Shown here one piece after another: positions 14,570 to 22,669 of a DNA stretch of 64,000 nt (its first letter is position 1; every line of letters begins with the position of its first letter). The notes under the pieces were generated by a model. It was given only the letters and a program-made list of their open reading frames with translations, was not told the DNA's origin and did not search any database. The translations under genes and the position numbers were made by a program. Source of the DNA: Alphaproteobacteria bacterium (lineage in GTDB: Bacteria; Pseudomonadota; Alphaproteobacteria; Micropepsales; Micropepsaceae); contig JAFKFG010000008.1 in NCBI GenBank assembly GCA_017307355.1, forward strand, positions 62,001 to 126,000. Reading direction: 5' to 3'.

Positions 14570-16504
14570 TTATAGAGCCAGAAGTTCGCTCACGGCGCGG
14601 TGGGCCTGATCCATCGCGACATCGGTATAGGCGGCCATGCCGGAATCGGAATTGGCGATGGCGATGCGGCCGAATTGCTTGCGGCCCGCGATGTTGGGCG
14701 TGTCCTGGTTGGTACCGCCGTCGCTCAGCGCATTATATTCCGCCGCATAGCCATGCGGCCAGCGGTTGACGGCGATGCCGGCGATGTCGCGACCCGGATC
14801 GAAACCGCCCGCGCCCAAGGTGCGGCCCAGTTGGGCGCGGATTTCCTTTTCGAAGGTCTCGAACGGTGTCGCCAGCAATTCGGCGCGGCCCGCCTTGTGT
14901 TGTTCGCGCTCGGGCAGGCCCGGCGCCGCGGGCGTGCGCACCATGCGGATCAGCATGGGCTGGGCGGGATCGCGGGGCGTGGCATAGCCGCCGATCTCCA
15001 TCGGGTTGTTGAGGCCGAAGCTGGAATGATAGCCGCCCGGCGCCTCCACGCTGCGGATGCCCAGCTTTTTGAAGGCCTGCCAATTGTTCAGCGCCACGCT
15101 GGTATAGACCAGGGGCGTCTTGACCAGCTTGTGCAGCGCCGCCTTCTGCGCCGCCGGAAGCTCCGGCACCAGATAGGGGATCATCATGTTCCACGACGCC
15201 AGCACGCAGTCTTTCGCGCGCACGCGCATCACCTTCTTGCCGCCCTTGGCTTCGGTATAGGCGACGTCCACACCCTTGCCCGCGTTGCGGGCGCGCACCG
15301 CAATTTGGTTCAGGCGAATGCGCACGGGCGCGCCGGGAACGTCGAGTTTGGAATAATCGGCCTTGGCCATCACGATGTCGCGCGCGTCATGGCCTTCGAT
15401 GCTGCCGGGGATCAGCAGGCGCACCAGAAGGCGGGCGATGGAAGCGTTGCCGTCCGGATAGTGGAAGGAATAGGAGCCGCCCACCGAGGAATAGCCCGCG
15501 GGCGTATAGCCCATGCGCTTGGTGGTCCCGGTCTTGGTGAGCTTCAGCCCTTCGAAGCCGGGCAGGCCCACGCCCCAGCAATCCAGCGCCGAAATCGCGT
15601 CGATGCCGCAGCCCCACAGATCGTCGGTGCGGTGCATGTAATAAGGCAGCACGCCCTTGTCGGCTTTGAGGATGGTGGTGAGGTAATTGGCGTAGGAGAG
15701 GCGCGAAAGCCTGTCGCGCTTGGCGTCTTCGCTGAGGCCGGGCAGGGGATCGGCGCCGCCGGTTTCGATGGCGAGGATGGAGGCGCGCGCCTTTTCGGAT
15801 AGCGGCGCCTGTTTCAGGAAAGCTTGCCAGGATTTGGCGTCCTTGGGCGCGCCCACCACCAGCTTGTCGGCGCCGAAGGTCTCCTTGTCGAAGAAGGTGG
15901 CGGCGGTGAGGCCCTTGTAAATGTCGTCGCGCTGGCACGATTTCTCCAACGCTTCGGGATCGATGCCCAATGTCTTCATCAGCCCGTCGGCGATCCTGGA
16001 ATAAGGATAGGGGCTGTCGATCTCCAACGTGCCGCCGTTGAGCAGCAAGGTCCTGCCCGCGACATGGAATTCGTTGCGCTTGGCATGGCCGCCGAAATCG
16101 TCGTGATTGTCCAGGATCAGGATTTTGGCGTTGGGCTTGGCCTGGCGGTAGAAGTATGCGGCGGAAAGGCCGCTGATGCCGCCGCCCACCACCACCAGGT
16201 CGAAGTCCTCGCCCGTATCGTGGAGCGCGGTGGCGCCGTTCCAGAAATCGCCGTCGCGCAGTTCGTGCGCCGCTTCGAACGATCCGGGATGGCTGCCGCG
16301 CATGCCAAGCCGCGTGGGCGGGTAATAGCCGGGACTATTTTGGCCTATCGCTTCGCTACTCGAGGCCGATTGCGCCAGCTTTTCCGCTTCCGCCGCCTGC
16401 GCCAGTTCGGGCGCCAGCCCCGCCGTCAGAGTGGTGATCGCTGCGCCCTGGAGGAAATCGCGCCGGGCGATGGGAGCGCCGAGGTTTTTATCTTTGCGTG
16501 CCAT
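14570..16504 (-). CDS. Tat-exported FAD-dependent oxidoreductase, spermidine-dehydrogenase-like
   Basis: 644 residues. Tat signal ARRDFLQGAAITTLTAGL at residues 13-35; FAD dinucleotide fold FDLVVVGGGISGLSAAYFYR at about residues 100-120; a flavin-contacting C-terminus GRIAIANSDSGMAAYTDVAM. Size and layout resemble periplasmic spermidine dehydrogenase of Pseudomonas type, but substrate is inferred. The chosen ATG 16504 puts the twin Arg where expected. A 27-bp dispersed repeat (16341-16367) is inserted in frame just after the leader, encoding ASSSEAIGQ. Probably a periplasmic amine oxidase or dehydrogenase. Confidence 0.82.
   Translation of the reverse strand: MARKDKNLGAPIARRDFLQGAAITTLTAGLAPELAQAAEAEKLAQSASSSEAIGQNSPGYYPPTRLGMRGSHPGSFEAAHELRDGDFWNGATALHDTGEDFDLVVVGGGISGLSAAYFYRQAKPNAKILILDNHDDFGGHAKRNEFHVAGRTLLLNGGTLEIDSPYPYSRIADGLMKTLGIDPEALEKSCQRDDIYKGLTAATFFDKETFGADKLVVGAPKDAKSWQAFLKQAPLSEKARASILAIETGGADPLPGLSEDAKRDRLSRLSYANYLTTILKADKGVLPYYMHRTDDLWGCGIDAISALDCWGVGLPGFEGLKLTKTGTTKRMGYTPAGYSSVGGSYSFHYPDGNASIARLLVRLLIPGSIEGHDARDIVMAKADYSKLDVPGAPVRIRLNQIAVRARNAGKGVDVAYTEAKGGKKVMRVRAKDCVLASWNMMIPYLVPELPAAQKAALHKLVKTPLVYTSVALNNWQAFKKLGIRSVEAPGGYHSSFGLNNPMEIGGYATPRDPAQPMLIRMVRTPAAPGLPEREQHKAGRAELLATPFETFEKEIRAQLGRTLGAGGFDPGRDIAGIAVNRWPHGYAAEYNALSDGGTNQDTPNIAGRKQFGRIAIANSDSGMAAYTDVAMDQAHRAVSELLAL
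16341..16367. repeat. 27-bp GGCCTATCGC repeat inside coding sequence
   Basis: Third copy of the short repeat seen at 9287-9311 and 9322-9348 (TGGCCTATCGCTTCGC core, GAGGCC end). Exactly nine codons long, in frame, in the linker behind the Tat signal of the flavoprotein. Confidence 0.75.
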
Positions 16505-16537
16505 AAGTAGCCCGACTCCGCTAATCACCCCATCATG

Positions 16538-16635
16538 TCATGGCCCGCGAATGCGGGCCATCCAGGTGGTCCAGTCTCTTTTTTCAGGGCTACGCGCGGC
16601 TCGACTGGATGGCCCACACTCCGGTGGGCCATGAC
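16538..16635. repeat. TCATGGCCC paired-palindrome element, copy 2
   Basis: TCATGGCCCGCgaatGCGGGCCAT at the left, ATGGCCCACactccgGTGGGCCATGA at the right, 98 bp in total. Opposite orientation to 11242-11341. Confidence 0.85.
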
Positions 16636-16750
16636 AAGAGTACGGAAGCTAGACAATCACTTCCGGCCGTTCCGCCACGGGGATGGGGCGGGCGTGTTCC
16701 CACTTCGCCACCACGGCGCGTAGCCCGACTCCGCTAATCACCCCATCATG

Positions 16751-16848
16751 TCATGGCCCGCGAATGCGGGCCATCCAGGTGGTCCAGTCTCTTTTTTCAG
16801 GGCTACGCGCGGCTCAACTGGATGGCCCACACTCCGGTGGGCCATGAC
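16751..16848. repeat. TCATGGCCC paired-palindrome element, copy 3
   Basis: Second copy within the tandem duplication, 98 bp, one or two base changes from copy 2. It ends about 13 nt from the symporter stop codon. Confidence 0.85.
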
Positions 16849-16861
16849 AAGAGTACGGAAG

Positions 16862-18112
16862 CTAGACAATCACTTCGGGCCGCTCCGCCACGGGGATGGG
16901 GCGGGCGTGTTCCCACTTCGCCACCACGGCGGAGGCGAGGCCGTTGCCGATCACGTTGGTGGCGCTGCGGCCCATGTCCATCAAATGATCGACCGCCAGG
17001 ATCAGGAACAGGCCTTCTTCCGGCAGGTTGAAATAGGGCAGGGTCGCCGCCACCACCACCAATGAGGCGCGCGGCACGCCCGCGATGCCTTTGGACGTCA
17101 CCATCAGCATCAACAGCATCAGCACCTGTTCGCTGAGCGAGATATGGATGCCGTAAGCCTGGGCGATGAACATGGCCGCGAAGGTGCAGTACATGGTCGA
17201 TCCCACCAGATTGAAGCTGTAGCCCAGGGGCAGGACGAAGCTGACGATCTTGGAACTGAAGCCCATCGCTTCCAGCGATTCCAGCAGCAGCGGAAACGCC
17301 GCTTCGGAGGTGGAGGTGGAAAAGGCGATCAGCGCGGGCGAGCGGATGGCGCGCAGCAAGGTCGGCATCTGGCGGCCCACCACCAGCCAGGCCACGAACA
17401 CCATCAGCCCGATCAGGATCGAGACCGATATATAGAAGCTGCCCACCAGCTTGGCATAGGTGACCAGGATGCCCAACCCTTGCGTGGAAATGGTGCCCGC
17501 GATGGCGGCGAAGATGGCGAAGGGCGCGAACATCATCACATAGGTGGTGATTTTCAGGATCACGGTCGCGGCCTGTTCGATGATGTGCAGCAGGGCCTTG
17601 GCCTTTTCGCCCACCGCCGAAATCGCGATGCCCGCGAACAGCGAGAACACCACCACCTGCAGAATCTCATTCTTCGCCATGGCGTCGAAGATCGAGGTGG
17701 GGATCAGATGTTCCAGGAAGCCGGTGAGGCCTTGCGCTTCGGCCAGCGCCGGTTTGTTGGCCGCGGCCACCTGGGCGACATTGGCGCCCACGCCCGGCTC
17801 CAGAATGTTGACCATGACGAGGCCGATCAACAGCGCCACGAAGGAGGCGGTGAGGAACCAGATCATCGCCTTGGCCCCGATGCGGCCCACCGTGGCGGCG
17901 CTTTCGATATGGCCGATGCCGGCCGTCAGGGTGGTGAGAACCAGGGGCGCGATGATCATCTTGATCAGGCGCAGGAAGATGGCGGTGACCTGGTCGAAAT
18001 AACCCGCCGCGGCCTTGGCCCCTTCCGGCGACAGGGTGCCGTGCACGACGGTGCCGGCAATGAGCCCGCCGATCATGGCCAGGATCACGAACATCACAAA
18101 GGAACGCTTCAT
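16862..18112 (-). CDS. Dicarboxylate/amino acid:cation symporter (DAACS)
   Basis: 416 residues, eight membrane spans plus two re-entrant loops. Family signatures: the serine-rich hairpin AFSTSTSEAAFPLLLE, the Na/substrate region SKGIAGVPRASLVV, and DHLMDMGRSATNVIGNGLAS in span 8. Imports C4-dicarboxylates or acidic amino acids with Na+ or H+; the spacing SKGIAGVP..LP.EGL..I looks GltP-like as much as DctA-like, so no symbol is given. Its 3' 70 bp are duplicated just downstream (see 16507-16932). Confidence 0.92.
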   Translation of the reverse strand: MKRSFVMFVILAMIGGLIAGTVVHGTLSPEGAKAAAGYFDQVTAIFLRLIKMIIAPLVLTTLTAGIGHIESAATVGRIGAKAMIWFLTASFVALLIGLVMVNILEPGVGANVAQVAAANKPALAEAQGLTGFLEHLIPTSIFDAMAKNEILQVVVFSLFAGIAISAVGEKAKALLHIIEQAATVILKITTYVMMFAPFAIFAAIAGTISTQGLGILVTYAKLVGSFYISVSILIGLMVFVAWLVVGRQMPTLLRAIRSPALIAFSTSTSEAAFPLLLESLEAMGFSSKIVSFVLPLGYSFNLVGSTMYCTFAAMFIAQAYGIHISLSEQVLMLLMLMVTSKGIAGVPRASLVVVAATLPYFNLPEEGLFLILAVDHLMDMGRSATNVIGNGLASAVVAKWEHARPIPVAERPEVIV

Positions 18113-18224
18113 TGGATCACCCCTGGCCGCCTGGGGCTTATGCCCCTGATTTTGGGGGATGTTGGGGGTTTATCCGGCGGGCGTCAAATGACCGCGCGCC
18201 GAGCGAAGCGAAGGCCGGTGGGGA

Positions 18225-18320
18225 CCCAGGTGGGGAGAGAGATGCGCAAGTCGGGAAACCTGGATCCCCTTCCCTCGCGCCGCCTGCTGCGCAGTCGACG
18301 CTCGCCGGGGATGACAGAGA
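18225..18320. repeat. GTCATTCCCGGC-family element, copy 3 (degenerate)
   Basis: Shares CCTGGATCCCCTTCCCTCGCG and the end GACGCTCGCCGGGGATGACA with the copies at 7549 and 8150; the left arm is decayed. Non-coding, followed at 18378-18403 by a REP variant ATGGTTCGACAG/CTCACCAT. Confidence 0.7.
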
Positions 18321-18377
18321 GTGCGGGGGATGACACGGGTTCGGGAATGACGGACGCGCGCGGGAGCACTGCGTCCG

Positions 18378-18403
18378 CATGGTTCGACAGACTCACCATG
18401 AGG
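18378..18403. repeat. REP-like hairpin, CACCATGAGG variant
   Basis: CATGGTTCGACAGACTCACCATG hairpin. The same variant recurs at 31737-31764. Confidence 0.75.
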
Positions 18404-18440
18404 ACTTAAAAGCTGCCCGGGATGGGGGCACGGGCAGGAC

Positions 18441-19322
18441 ATGTCGCAACAGCGTAAAACAAGTGTCTGGATCGCCGTGGCGTCGCTGCTGGTGGCGATG
18501 TTCTGTTTTCAGATCGGCGCCTCGGTGGCCAAGCAGCTCTTTCCCTTGGTGGGGGCGCAAGGGGCGGTGGCGCTGCGCGTGGGGTTGTCGGCGCTGATCA
18601 TGCTGCCTTTCACCAAACCCTGGCGCGCGCGGCTGACGCGCGACAATTGGCAGCCGCTGGCGGTCTATGGCGTCGCCATGGGGACGATGAATTTCCTGTT
18701 CTATATGGCGCTGAAGACCGTGCCGCTGGGAATCGCGGTGGCGCTGGAATTTTCCGGGCCGCTGTCGGTGGCGCTGATCCATTCGCGGCGCTGGCTGGAT
18801 TATTGCTGGGTGGCGCTGGCGGTGATGGGGCTGCTTCTGCTGCTGCCGATCCGGCAGGGCGCGGCGCATCTGGATTGGGGCGGGGTGATGCTGGCGCTGG
18901 GCGCGGGCGTGTGCTGGGCGCTCTATATCGTGTTCGGGCAGAAATCGGGCGCGGTGCATGGGCAATATGCCACCACCCTGGGCGTCATCGTGGCGGGCGC
19001 GGTGATCTTTCCCATCGGCTTGGCGCATGCGGGCACAGCGATGTTCCGGCCCGATGTGCTGCCGCTGGGCATCGGCGTGGCGATATTGTCCAGCGCGGTG
19101 CCTTATAGTCTGGAGATGATCGGGCTGAGGCGTTTGCCCGCCCAGGCGTTCGGCACTTTGATGAGCCTGGAACCGGCGGCGGGGGCGCTGATGGGATTGC
19201 TGCTGCTGGGCGAGCATCTGACCGGCACCGAATGGCTGGCCATCGCGTTGGTGGTGGCGGCCTCGATGGGCACCGCGCTCACCGTCAAAAGCGGCGAGGC
19301 GCATCCGAGGCTTCCGGATTAA
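18441..19322 (+). CDS. rhtA: EamA/DMT-family exporter, RhtA-like
   Basis: 293 residues, ten predicted membrane spans in two EamA repeats, like E. coli RhtA (295 residues). The C-terminal repeat has the diagnostic SSAVPYSLEMIGLRRLPAQA and LMSLEPAAGALMGLLLLGE. RhtA exports threonine and homoserine from the cytoplasm; the subfamily call rests on that C-terminal motif. ATG 18441 is preceded by GGGCAGGAC. The next gene (cupin) starts 36 nt after the stop, possibly the same transcript. Confidence 0.82.
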   Translation: MSQQRKTSVWIAVASLLVAMFCFQIGASVAKQLFPLVGAQGAVALRVGLSALIMLPFTKPWRARLTRDNWQPLAVYGVAMGTMNFLFYMALKTVPLGIAVALEFSGPLSVALIHSRRWLDYCWVALAVMGLLLLLPIRQGAAHLDWGGVMLALGAGVCWALYIVFGQKSGAVHGQYATTLGVIVAGAVIFPIGLAHAGTAMFRPDVLPLGIGVAILSSAVPYSLEMIGLRRLPAQAFGTLMSLEPAAGALMGLLLLGEHLTGTEWLAIALVVAASMGTALTVKSGEAHPRLPD

Positions 19323-19357
19323 AAAATTCTGCCGGATTGAAGAAGGGGCATGCCGCG

Positions 19358-19690
19358 ATGAAAATTCCGTCTTTGCCGTTCACCGTCACCGATTGGGCGA
19401 AGGTGTCGCCCACCATCCATCCCGGCGAGACAGGGCACGCGACCTGGCGCAGCTTTACCCTGGGCGATCTGCGCGTGCGGATGGTGGAATATTCGCCCGG
19501 CTATCTGGCCGATCATTGGTGCGACCGGGGACATATACTGCTCGTGCTGGACGGCGAACTCGATACCGAATTGCGCGACGGCCGCACGGTGCGGCTGACG
19601 CCGGGCATGAGCTATCAGGTCTCGGATCATGGCGATGCGGCGCACCGCTCCTCCACCGCCACCGGCGCGAAACTGTTTATCGTGGATTGA
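19358..19690 (+). CDS. DHCW-motif cupin-fold protein
   Basis: 110 residues, a small one-domain cupin. The region LADHWCDRGHILLVLDGELD corresponds to the DHCW-type motif, with metal-capable His/Cys, and the second cupin motif is around MSYQVSDHGDAAHRS. Cytosolic; function undefined in the family. AGAAGGGG lies 9 nt before ATG 19358. Downstream of the RhtA-like gene and probably cotranscribed. Confidence 0.8.
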   Translation: MKIPSLPFTVTDWAKVSPTIHPGETGHATWRSFTLGDLRVRMVEYSPGYLADHWCDRGHILLVLDGELDTELRDGRTVRLTPGMSYQVSDHGDAAHRSSTATGAKLFIVD

Positions 19691-19694
19691 GGCG

Positions 19695-19970
19695 GGTTCG
19701 GGATCCGTCCAGTCCTTTTTTTCGAAGGCGCGCGACAAGCCGAGCGCGATGCTGGTATCCACGATGGCGTCGTCGAGTTGTCCCAACGCCTCATAGCCCA
19801 TTGCGCGCCGGTAATGGATGGCCGCCAAATCGTCTGGGAATTGATAAAAGGCAGCGAATTCTTGCAGGCCTTTATCTGCTCTGCGTTCAGCGGATCGTCA
19901 AAACTGCGATCAGTGTCCGATGTCTTGGCGGACGCCGCGTTCGTCAGTGTGAGCAAAGCGAGTCCCTGCG
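19695..19970 (-). pseudogene. Decayed exported TPR protein
   Basis: One frame gives a leader-like LTLTNAASAKTSDTDRSFDD then nonsense. A second frame, starting just there, gives LQEFAAFYQFPDD and a TPR-like unit IHYRRAMGYEALGQLDDAIV then DTSIALGLSR. The two join only by a frameshift near 19880; there is no ATG, and a stop lies just upstream of the leader. It overlaps the region after the cupin stop. I read it as a dead small TPR gene. Confidence 0.45.
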
Positions 19971-20023
19971 ACTATCGGAATTTTTTGCGTATGTCCCCCA
20001 ATGGCGTTGACGATGCTTTCCTT

Positions 20024-20971
20024 CTACTGCGCCTTCGCCATCCCCGCTGACGCCTGATGCCGCTCCAGCCAGCGCACGATGGTCGAGGCCAGCGCGATGC
20101 GCTTGTCGGAATAGGAATGGTCGGTGGCCATATGTTCTTCGGTCACGTCGGTGTCGCCTGCCGCTTTCAGGGCGGCGGCCAGGCGCTGATTGTCGGGGGT
20201 CAGGCCGTCATCGGCGGTGAGGATCAAGGCGGGCCGCGATTTGAGGGCGGGCGCGAAATCCACGAAATCCCATTTGGCGGCGTTGGCCACCATCTCGTCC
20301 ATCAAGGCTTCGGGCGTGGTGTTGAGGGGAATGACGTTGGCGGCGAAATCGCCTTCCAGCTGCTTCTTGCGGAATTCCGGATCGGCGAATTGCGGGGCGC
20401 CCGCGCCGATGTCCCAGGCCGAGATCATCACGAAACCGGCGACCCGTGGATCGTGCGCGGTGGCGCTGGCGGTCATCATGCCGCCCATGCTGTGGCCGAT
20501 CACGAAGATGCGGCGCGGGTCGAGATTGTATTTCGCCACCGTGGCGGGATCGCGCATGAAGGCGAGGGCGGCGTCGGAATCTTCCATCGCATTGGTGAAG
20601 GAGAATTTGCCCGGGCTGCCCCAGGAGCCGCGATAATGCAGGGTCAGCACCGTGAAACCGGCGCGGCGGATCGCCTGGGCCAGGTCCAGATTCTGTTCGT
20701 TGCCGGGAAAGCCGTGAAACAGCACCACCGCCGGATGGGGCGCCGCGCCGCCCGCGGTATAAAGCACCGCGTTCATGCGCTCGCCATGGCTTTCGATGCG
20801 CACATCCGCCATGCCGGGCGGATGCGCCTTGTCCGGACGCGGATCGGTGATGACGGCGCTGGGCGTCTGGGCGGGGCGGGCGATCAAGGGGCCGCCCGGC
20901 AACTCGCTGGCATGGGCGACAAGCGCGATCACAAGCAACGGAGCGGCCAGCATGGCCAGGGCAGTGCGCAT
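20024..20971 (-). CDS. Exported alpha/beta hydrolase
   Basis: 315 residues with a Sec signal peptide (MLAAPLLVIALVAHAS). Oxyanion motif VVLFHGFPGNEQN, nucleophile elbow FVIGHSMGGMMT (Ser), acid Asp in LILTADDGLTPDN, and catalytic His in MATDHSYSD. Peptidase S9/dienelactone-hydrolase-like fold; acts in the periplasm on an unknown ester or peptide. Complete catalytic triad, so probably active. Confidence 0.85.
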   Translation of the reverse strand: MRTALAMLAAPLLVIALVAHASELPGGPLIARPAQTPSAVITDPRPDKAHPPGMADVRIESHGERMNAVLYTAGGAAPHPAVVLFHGFPGNEQNLDLAQAIRRAGFTVLTLHYRGSWGSPGKFSFTNAMEDSDAALAFMRDPATVAKYNLDPRRIFVIGHSMGGMMTASATAHDPRVAGFVMISAWDIGAGAPQFADPEFRKKQLEGDFAANVIPLNTTPEALMDEMVANAAKWDFVDFAPALKSRPALILTADDGLTPDNQRLAAALKAAGDTDVTEEHMATDHSYSDKRIALASTIVRWLERHQASAGMAKAQ

Positions 20972-21082
20972 GGAAGGTCCCTTTCGACAGGCGCGGCACC
21001 TTAGCCGGTCGGGCCGAGGGGCGCCAAGCCGGGGGCGGGGGGGAATCGGGCGACGCTTCTGGAGCAGTTACCGGCGCTGTTC

Positions 21083-22477
21083 CTACTTTTCTCCATAAGC
21101 ATAAGCGCCCGCATCTACGGACGATTTGCGTGGTGTGCCCTCAATATCGGCCACCGGTGCGCCGTTCGGCGATCCCGCGCCCCGCGCGTCGGAGTGCCTG
21201 GATGGATGCAGGTCGAAAGCGAAGTTCTCGGCATCGAATTTGACAAAGACGTCCGGGAAATCGTCAAAGCTGCGAACCTTGATGTTGTGATCCAGAACTG
21301 CACCGACATCAGCGGGGTCATGCCTGCCCGTGTTGATATCGCGTGCGACATTGTTGCGTATAATCACGCTGCCAGCGGCCGCAGGGCGCGCATCCTTGCT
21401 AGGTCCATAGGTGATCCATGTATTGCGCTTGGGGTTGGTCGGAGCCACCGTGTTGTTCATAATCGTTACGTTGCGCGCGCCATAAATGGTGATGCCATGC
21501 CAAGCGTTCGTCACCACAATATTGTTGAAGATGCGAACGCCATCCCAGTTTCCATTGAAAATCGTTATGCCTTGAAGAGTTGTCGCGGGCATCGGAAGTT
21601 TCGGGTCGGTCTGCACCACAATTTCGTTGTTGTTGATCACAAGATCGGTGTTGAGCAGGCCTGGGCGGTTATTCCAGTTCCATCCCTGGATGCCATCCAT
21701 GTGAATGCATTTATTGTCGCAAACATCATGACCGTTGAAGATGTGGTTATTCTCAATTCGCATATGGCTGCCGTAATGATCGATGCCGTCTGCTGCAAAG
21801 TCCTCGATTACATTGTCGCTCACGAGGTAATATTTTCCGTTATTGCCATTCTGATCGCCGCCAACAGCTATTCCATCCCAGATGTTTGAAATTCTGTTGT
21901 CGACGATCGAAACGCAGAACGACTGAATGGCATATATTCCCTGCGATACCGCAGTGGGGGAGGCCACGCCGGAGACTTCGGGTTGCCAGGCATATTGACC
22001 GGCTTGGGACTGCACAGTGTTGTGATCGAGAATGATGTTATCGCTGTCGCCGACCGTGATAAGCGGTTTGTGCGCGGTCGAGCCGTTGGGGTAAAGGCCG
22101 TAATTGCTGTAGCCGGAAACCGTCAATCCCGTCAGCCGCCAGTGAGAGCTCTTGATGGAGATTTTTGAGAATTTCGGGGTCTGTCCGGGCGCAGCGGTGA
22201 TGGTGATGAACCCGCCCGGGTTGGGGTTGGCGATTCTAAGATCTCCATAGTCGCCGCTCATTAGACTGATCGTGTCGCCGGGCCGGGCGGATTTCAGCGC
22301 GGCGTCGATTGTCGAAAGGCTTCCCGCGCTCTGAGCCGAGGGATCGACCGTCAGCGTCCTGCCGGCGGCGCGGCCAGGGGCCGTGCAGATGGGAAAAAAG
22401 TCGCTGGCTGATTTGGCCCATGCCTGCGTAGAATGGCAGAAGGCCAGAACGATCAGAGAGTATCGTAAGATACGCAT
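21083..22477 (-). CDS. Secreted right-handed parallel beta-helix protein
   Basis: 464 residues. Signal peptide RILRYSLIVLAFCHSTQAWA, then the PbH1-type coil pattern repeated many times (for example NIILDHNTVQ, MRIENNHIFNG, DLVINNNEIVV, VRIFNNIVVTN, VTIMNNTVAPT), typical of polysaccharide lyases, epimerases or adhesive beta-helix proteins. ATG 22477 has GAAGA ahead and starts the leader; the frame extends further upstream. GC is visibly lower than in the neighbours. No confident catalytic residues; likely acts on a polysaccharide outside the cell. Confidence 0.8.
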   Translation of the reverse strand: MRILRYSLIVLAFCHSTQAWAKSASDFFPICTAPGRAAGRTLTVDPSAQSAGSLSTIDAALKSARPGDTISLMSGDYGDLRIANPNPGGFITITAAPGQTPKFSKISIKSSHWRLTGLTVSGYSNYGLYPNGSTAHKPLITVGDSDNIILDHNTVQSQAGQYAWQPEVSGVASPTAVSQGIYAIQSFCVSIVDNRISNIWDGIAVGGDQNGNNGKYYLVSDNVIEDFAADGIDHYGSHMRIENNHIFNGHDVCDNKCIHMDGIQGWNWNNRPGLLNTDLVINNNEIVVQTDPKLPMPATTLQGITIFNGNWDGVRIFNNIVVTNAWHGITIYGARNVTIMNNTVAPTNPKRNTWITYGPSKDARPAAAGSVIIRNNVARDINTGRHDPADVGAVLDHNIKVRSFDDFPDVFVKFDAENFAFDLHPSRHSDARGAGSPNGAPVADIEGTPRKSSVDAGAYAYGEK

Positions 22478-22669
22478 TGGGTCTTCTTTCGATCTGGCAT
22501 CCATGATACCCGGCTTTGGAGCCATTTTGTGGCCGCCGCATGGGTGCATTATCGGGGTTGGCGGAAACGAACACAACGGTTCGCGGCTGCCAGGGTTCCG
22601 TAATTCGCAATAATCATGTCGTCATCGCATGCACGGGTAATGTTTCGGTATCGATAATAGGGATGATCG

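Larger units (their letters stand above)
16507..16932. repeat. 213-bp tandem duplication, two units
   Basis: Unit 1 is 16507-16719 and unit 2 is 16720-16932, nearly identical (few changes such as GGCTCGACTGG/GGCTCAACTGG). Each unit contains a TCATGGCCC element and the last about 23 codons of the symporter gene; only unit 2 is joined to the rest of that gene. Unit 1 therefore carries a dead copy of the gene's 3' end. Confidence 0.9.
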
